Below, in pieces: positions 13,694 through 14,923 of a stretch of DNA of 14,923 bases (its first letter is position 1; each line of letters starts with the position of its first letter). The position numbers and the translations under genes were made by a program. Under the pieces are notes generated by a model that worked only from the letters and a program-made list of their open reading frames with translations, had not been told where the DNA came from and searched no databases. Source of the DNA: Methylovirgula sp. (GTDB taxonomy: Bacteria; Pseudomonadota; Alphaproteobacteria; Rhizobiales; Beijerinckiaceae); the NCBI GenBank assembly GCA_030040215.1, contig JASHUD010000210.1:1-14923 (forward strand), given 5' to 3'.

Positions 13694-13706
13694 CGCGAGC
13701 GGCTCC

Positions 13707-14474
13707 ATGCGCCTTGAGATTCGCCAGTTCCTCTGCCTGAAAGACAACATCGGCGTGCTCGTCCGCGCCCCCGAGAGCGGCGCGACGGCGGCAATCGATG
13801 CGCCTGAGCCCGAGCCGATCCTCGCGGCACTTCGAAAAGAAGGCTGGACGCTTACCGACATTTTCGTCACCCATCATCACGCCGATCACGTCCAAGGAAT
13901 CGGCGCACTGCAATCCGCCTTCCCGAACGTGCGCGTCACCGGCCCGGCATCGGAGGCGGCGGCGATCGGCGGCCTCGATCGCGAAGTCGAGGACGGCGAT
14001 ACGGTTTACCTCGGACCGCACGCCGCTAAAGTAATTTCCGTGCCGGGGCACACGCTCGGCCATGTCGCCTACTGGTTCGAAGAGGACGCCCTGCTGTTTG
14101 CCGGCGATACGCTCTTTGCGATGGGCTGCGGACGGCCGTTCGAGGCCTCTCCTGCGACGCTCTACCGATCGCTATTGAAGCTCGCGGCGCTACCTGACGC
14201 GACGCAGATCTATTGCGGTCATGAATATACGCTCTCCAACGCTCGTTTCGCCTTGAGCGTCGATCCGCGCAACGAGGCATTGCAGCGCCGTGCCGAGGCG
14301 GTCGCGGAACTCAGCGCCGAAGGCCTGACTTTGCCTACACAGCTTCGCCTCGAGAAGGCGACCAATCCTTTCCTGCGAGTCGCGGAACCCGACATCCAAG
14401 CGAGCCTCGGTCTTTTGGGCGCCGACCCGGCCGAGGTTTTCGCGGCCCTGCGCGAGCGCAAGAACAGGGCATAA
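13707..14474 (+). CDS. gloB: Hydroxyacylglutathione hydrolase (glyoxalase II)
   Basis: GloB hydrolyses S-lactoylglutathione to lactate and glutathione, the second step of methylglyoxal detoxification, in the cytoplasm. The 255-residue protein carries the full metal-site set of the family: THHHADH (55-61), VPGHTLGH, FAGDTLFAMGCGRPFE and YCGHEYT, with the C-terminal substrate-binding part ending in TNPFLRV and VFAALRERK. The GCGR and CGHEYT motifs favour glyoxalase II over other metallo-beta-lactamase-fold hydrolases. I start at ATG 13707 (MRLEIRQF), the usual family start; the frame is open upstream to 13527 but that part reads through repeat and remnant DNA. The SD is weak (GAGCGG). It begins 13 bases after the remnant stop, the spacing expected if it once followed a metallophosphoesterase gene in an operon. 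Confidence 0.93.
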   Translation: MRLEIRQFLCLKDNIGVLVRAPESGATAAIDAPEPEPILAALRKEGWTLTDIFVTHHHADHVQGIGALQSAFPNVRVTGPASEAAAIGGLDREVEDGDTVYLGPHAAKVISVPGHTLGHVAYWFEEDALLFAGDTLFAMGCGRPFEASPATLYRSLLKLAALPDATQIYCGHEYTLSNARFALSVDPRNEALQRRAEAVAELSAEGLTLPTQLRLEKATNPFLRVAEPDIQASLGLLGADPAEVFAALRERKNRA

Positions 14475-14615
14475 GCGACGTCTGCCGCCGGCCGGTTCAG
14501 GGCCTTGGTTTCCCGGGGAAGACCGATGATAAACAGGTTCTTAACGCGGCGCTGCTAGCTGTCGGGCCGCCGCGCGCTCGATGCGCCGACATCCGACTCC
14601 ACGCCGAGGCCAACC

Positions 14616-14923
14616 ATGCCGCTCCCGCGCGATCCTGCCGCCGACGCGCCGCCGCCCGACCTGCTGCCGGATCCGCGCGCCATCCTCAATTCGATTGGCG
14701 AAGCGGTTTACGATTGGGACATCGTCAGCGACCGGCTCACCTTCGGGCCGAATACAGCGGAGATGGCGGATTTCGCCGAGTTCGCCAAGCTCGCTTCGGG
14801 CCGCGCCTACGCGGAACGCCTCGCGCCGGAAAGCCCGAGTTCCCGCTTCGAAGCAGTCACGTCCTCGGCGGAACACGACCTTGGACGCGGCGTCTCCTAC
14901 AAAGTCATCTACGGGCTTGTCAG
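14616..14923 (+). CDS. Probable PAS-domain signalling protein, 3' truncated by window edge
   Basis: An open frame runs from ATG 14616 to the end of the window (102 residues) with GAGG 7 bases upstream. After a Pro/Ala/Asp-rich start (residues 1-20) comes ILNSIGEAVYDWDIVSDRLT, the usual opening of a PAS sensor domain (helix, then the YDWDI strand), followed by FAKLASGRAYAERLAPESPS and GVSYKVIYGLV, which fits the later PAS strands. Such N-terminal PAS modules in alphaproteobacteria often precede GGDEF/EAL or kinase domains, but the output domain is outside the window. It is 141 bases past gloB and may have its own promoter, which I could not identify. Confidence 0.6.
   Translation, partial: MPLPRDPAADAPPPDLLPDPRAILNSIGEAVYDWDIVSDRLTFGPNTAEMADFAEFAKLASGRAYAERLAPESPSSRFEAVTSSAEHDLGRGVSYKVIYGLV

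Larger units (their letters stand above)
13280..13706. other. 427-base intergenic region between the ABC operon and gloB
   Basis: No convincing protein gene lies here. In order it holds the AT-rich promoter and operator-like palindromes of the minus-strand operon (13310-13337), a possible plus-strand small RNA with an intrinsic terminator (13336-13441), an undefined stretch to about 13520, a 41-base palindromic repeat (13524-13564), and a 72-base copy of the 3' end of the metallophosphoesterase gene (13622-13693) 13 bases before gloB. Open frames across it change character and match no family. Confidence 0.7.

Overview
The window is high-GC, densely coded DNA from an alphaproteobacterium, most likely of the Hyphomicrobiales (Rhizobiales), perhaps near Beijerinckiaceae/Methylocystaceae. 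This rests on protein style, on an mbfA-type membrane ferritin preceded by an Irr-like ICE palindrome, and on a rhizobial-style intergenic palindromic repeat. The lineage is an inference; there is no rRNA or other marker gene. I see no tRNA, CRISPR array, transposase, integrase or phage gene.

Layout. (1) 1-3443, iron/heme uptake on the plus strand: the 3' part of a Dyp-type peroxidase (efeB), then exbB-exbD-tonB, whose products energise outer-membrane receptors; no receptor gene lies in the window. (2) 3592-5775, plus strand: a 3-hydroxyacyl-CoA dehydrogenase, a structured leader followed by an HNH nuclease-like gene, and a small exported protein of unknown function. (3) 5768-6780, minus strand: a Nudix hydrolase and a GNAT acetyltransferase. 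(4) 6781-8752: an ICE-like operator/promoter, then mbfA (ferritin-VIT1 iron exporter) and a metallophosphoesterase. (5) 8756-13279, minus strand: a five-gene operon in the order ABC ATPase, Tat-type solute-binding protein, permease, OsmC-like protein, acyl-CoA-dehydrogenase-like flavoprotein. (6) 13280-13706: a 427-base intergenic region with the operon promoter and nested palindromes, a possible small RNA ending in an orphan terminator, a 41-base palindromic repeat, and a 72-base copy of the 3' end of the metallophosphoesterase gene. (7) 13707-14923: gloB (glyoxalase II) and the start of a probable PAS sensor protein that runs off the window.

Two themes stand out. Iron is handled at both ends: uptake by efeB and exbBD/tonB, efflux/storage by mbfA under a likely Irr operator. 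The five-gene operon looks like an import-and-process system for an organosulfur or similar small compound. It lies between the true end of the metallophosphoesterase gene and a diverged copy of that end next to gloB, so the module may have been inserted between two formerly adjacent genes. Its OsmC protein has Ser where classical OsmC/Ohr proteins have the second Cys, and its binding protein has an unusual cysteine cluster; it is the best candidate here for an undescribed system.
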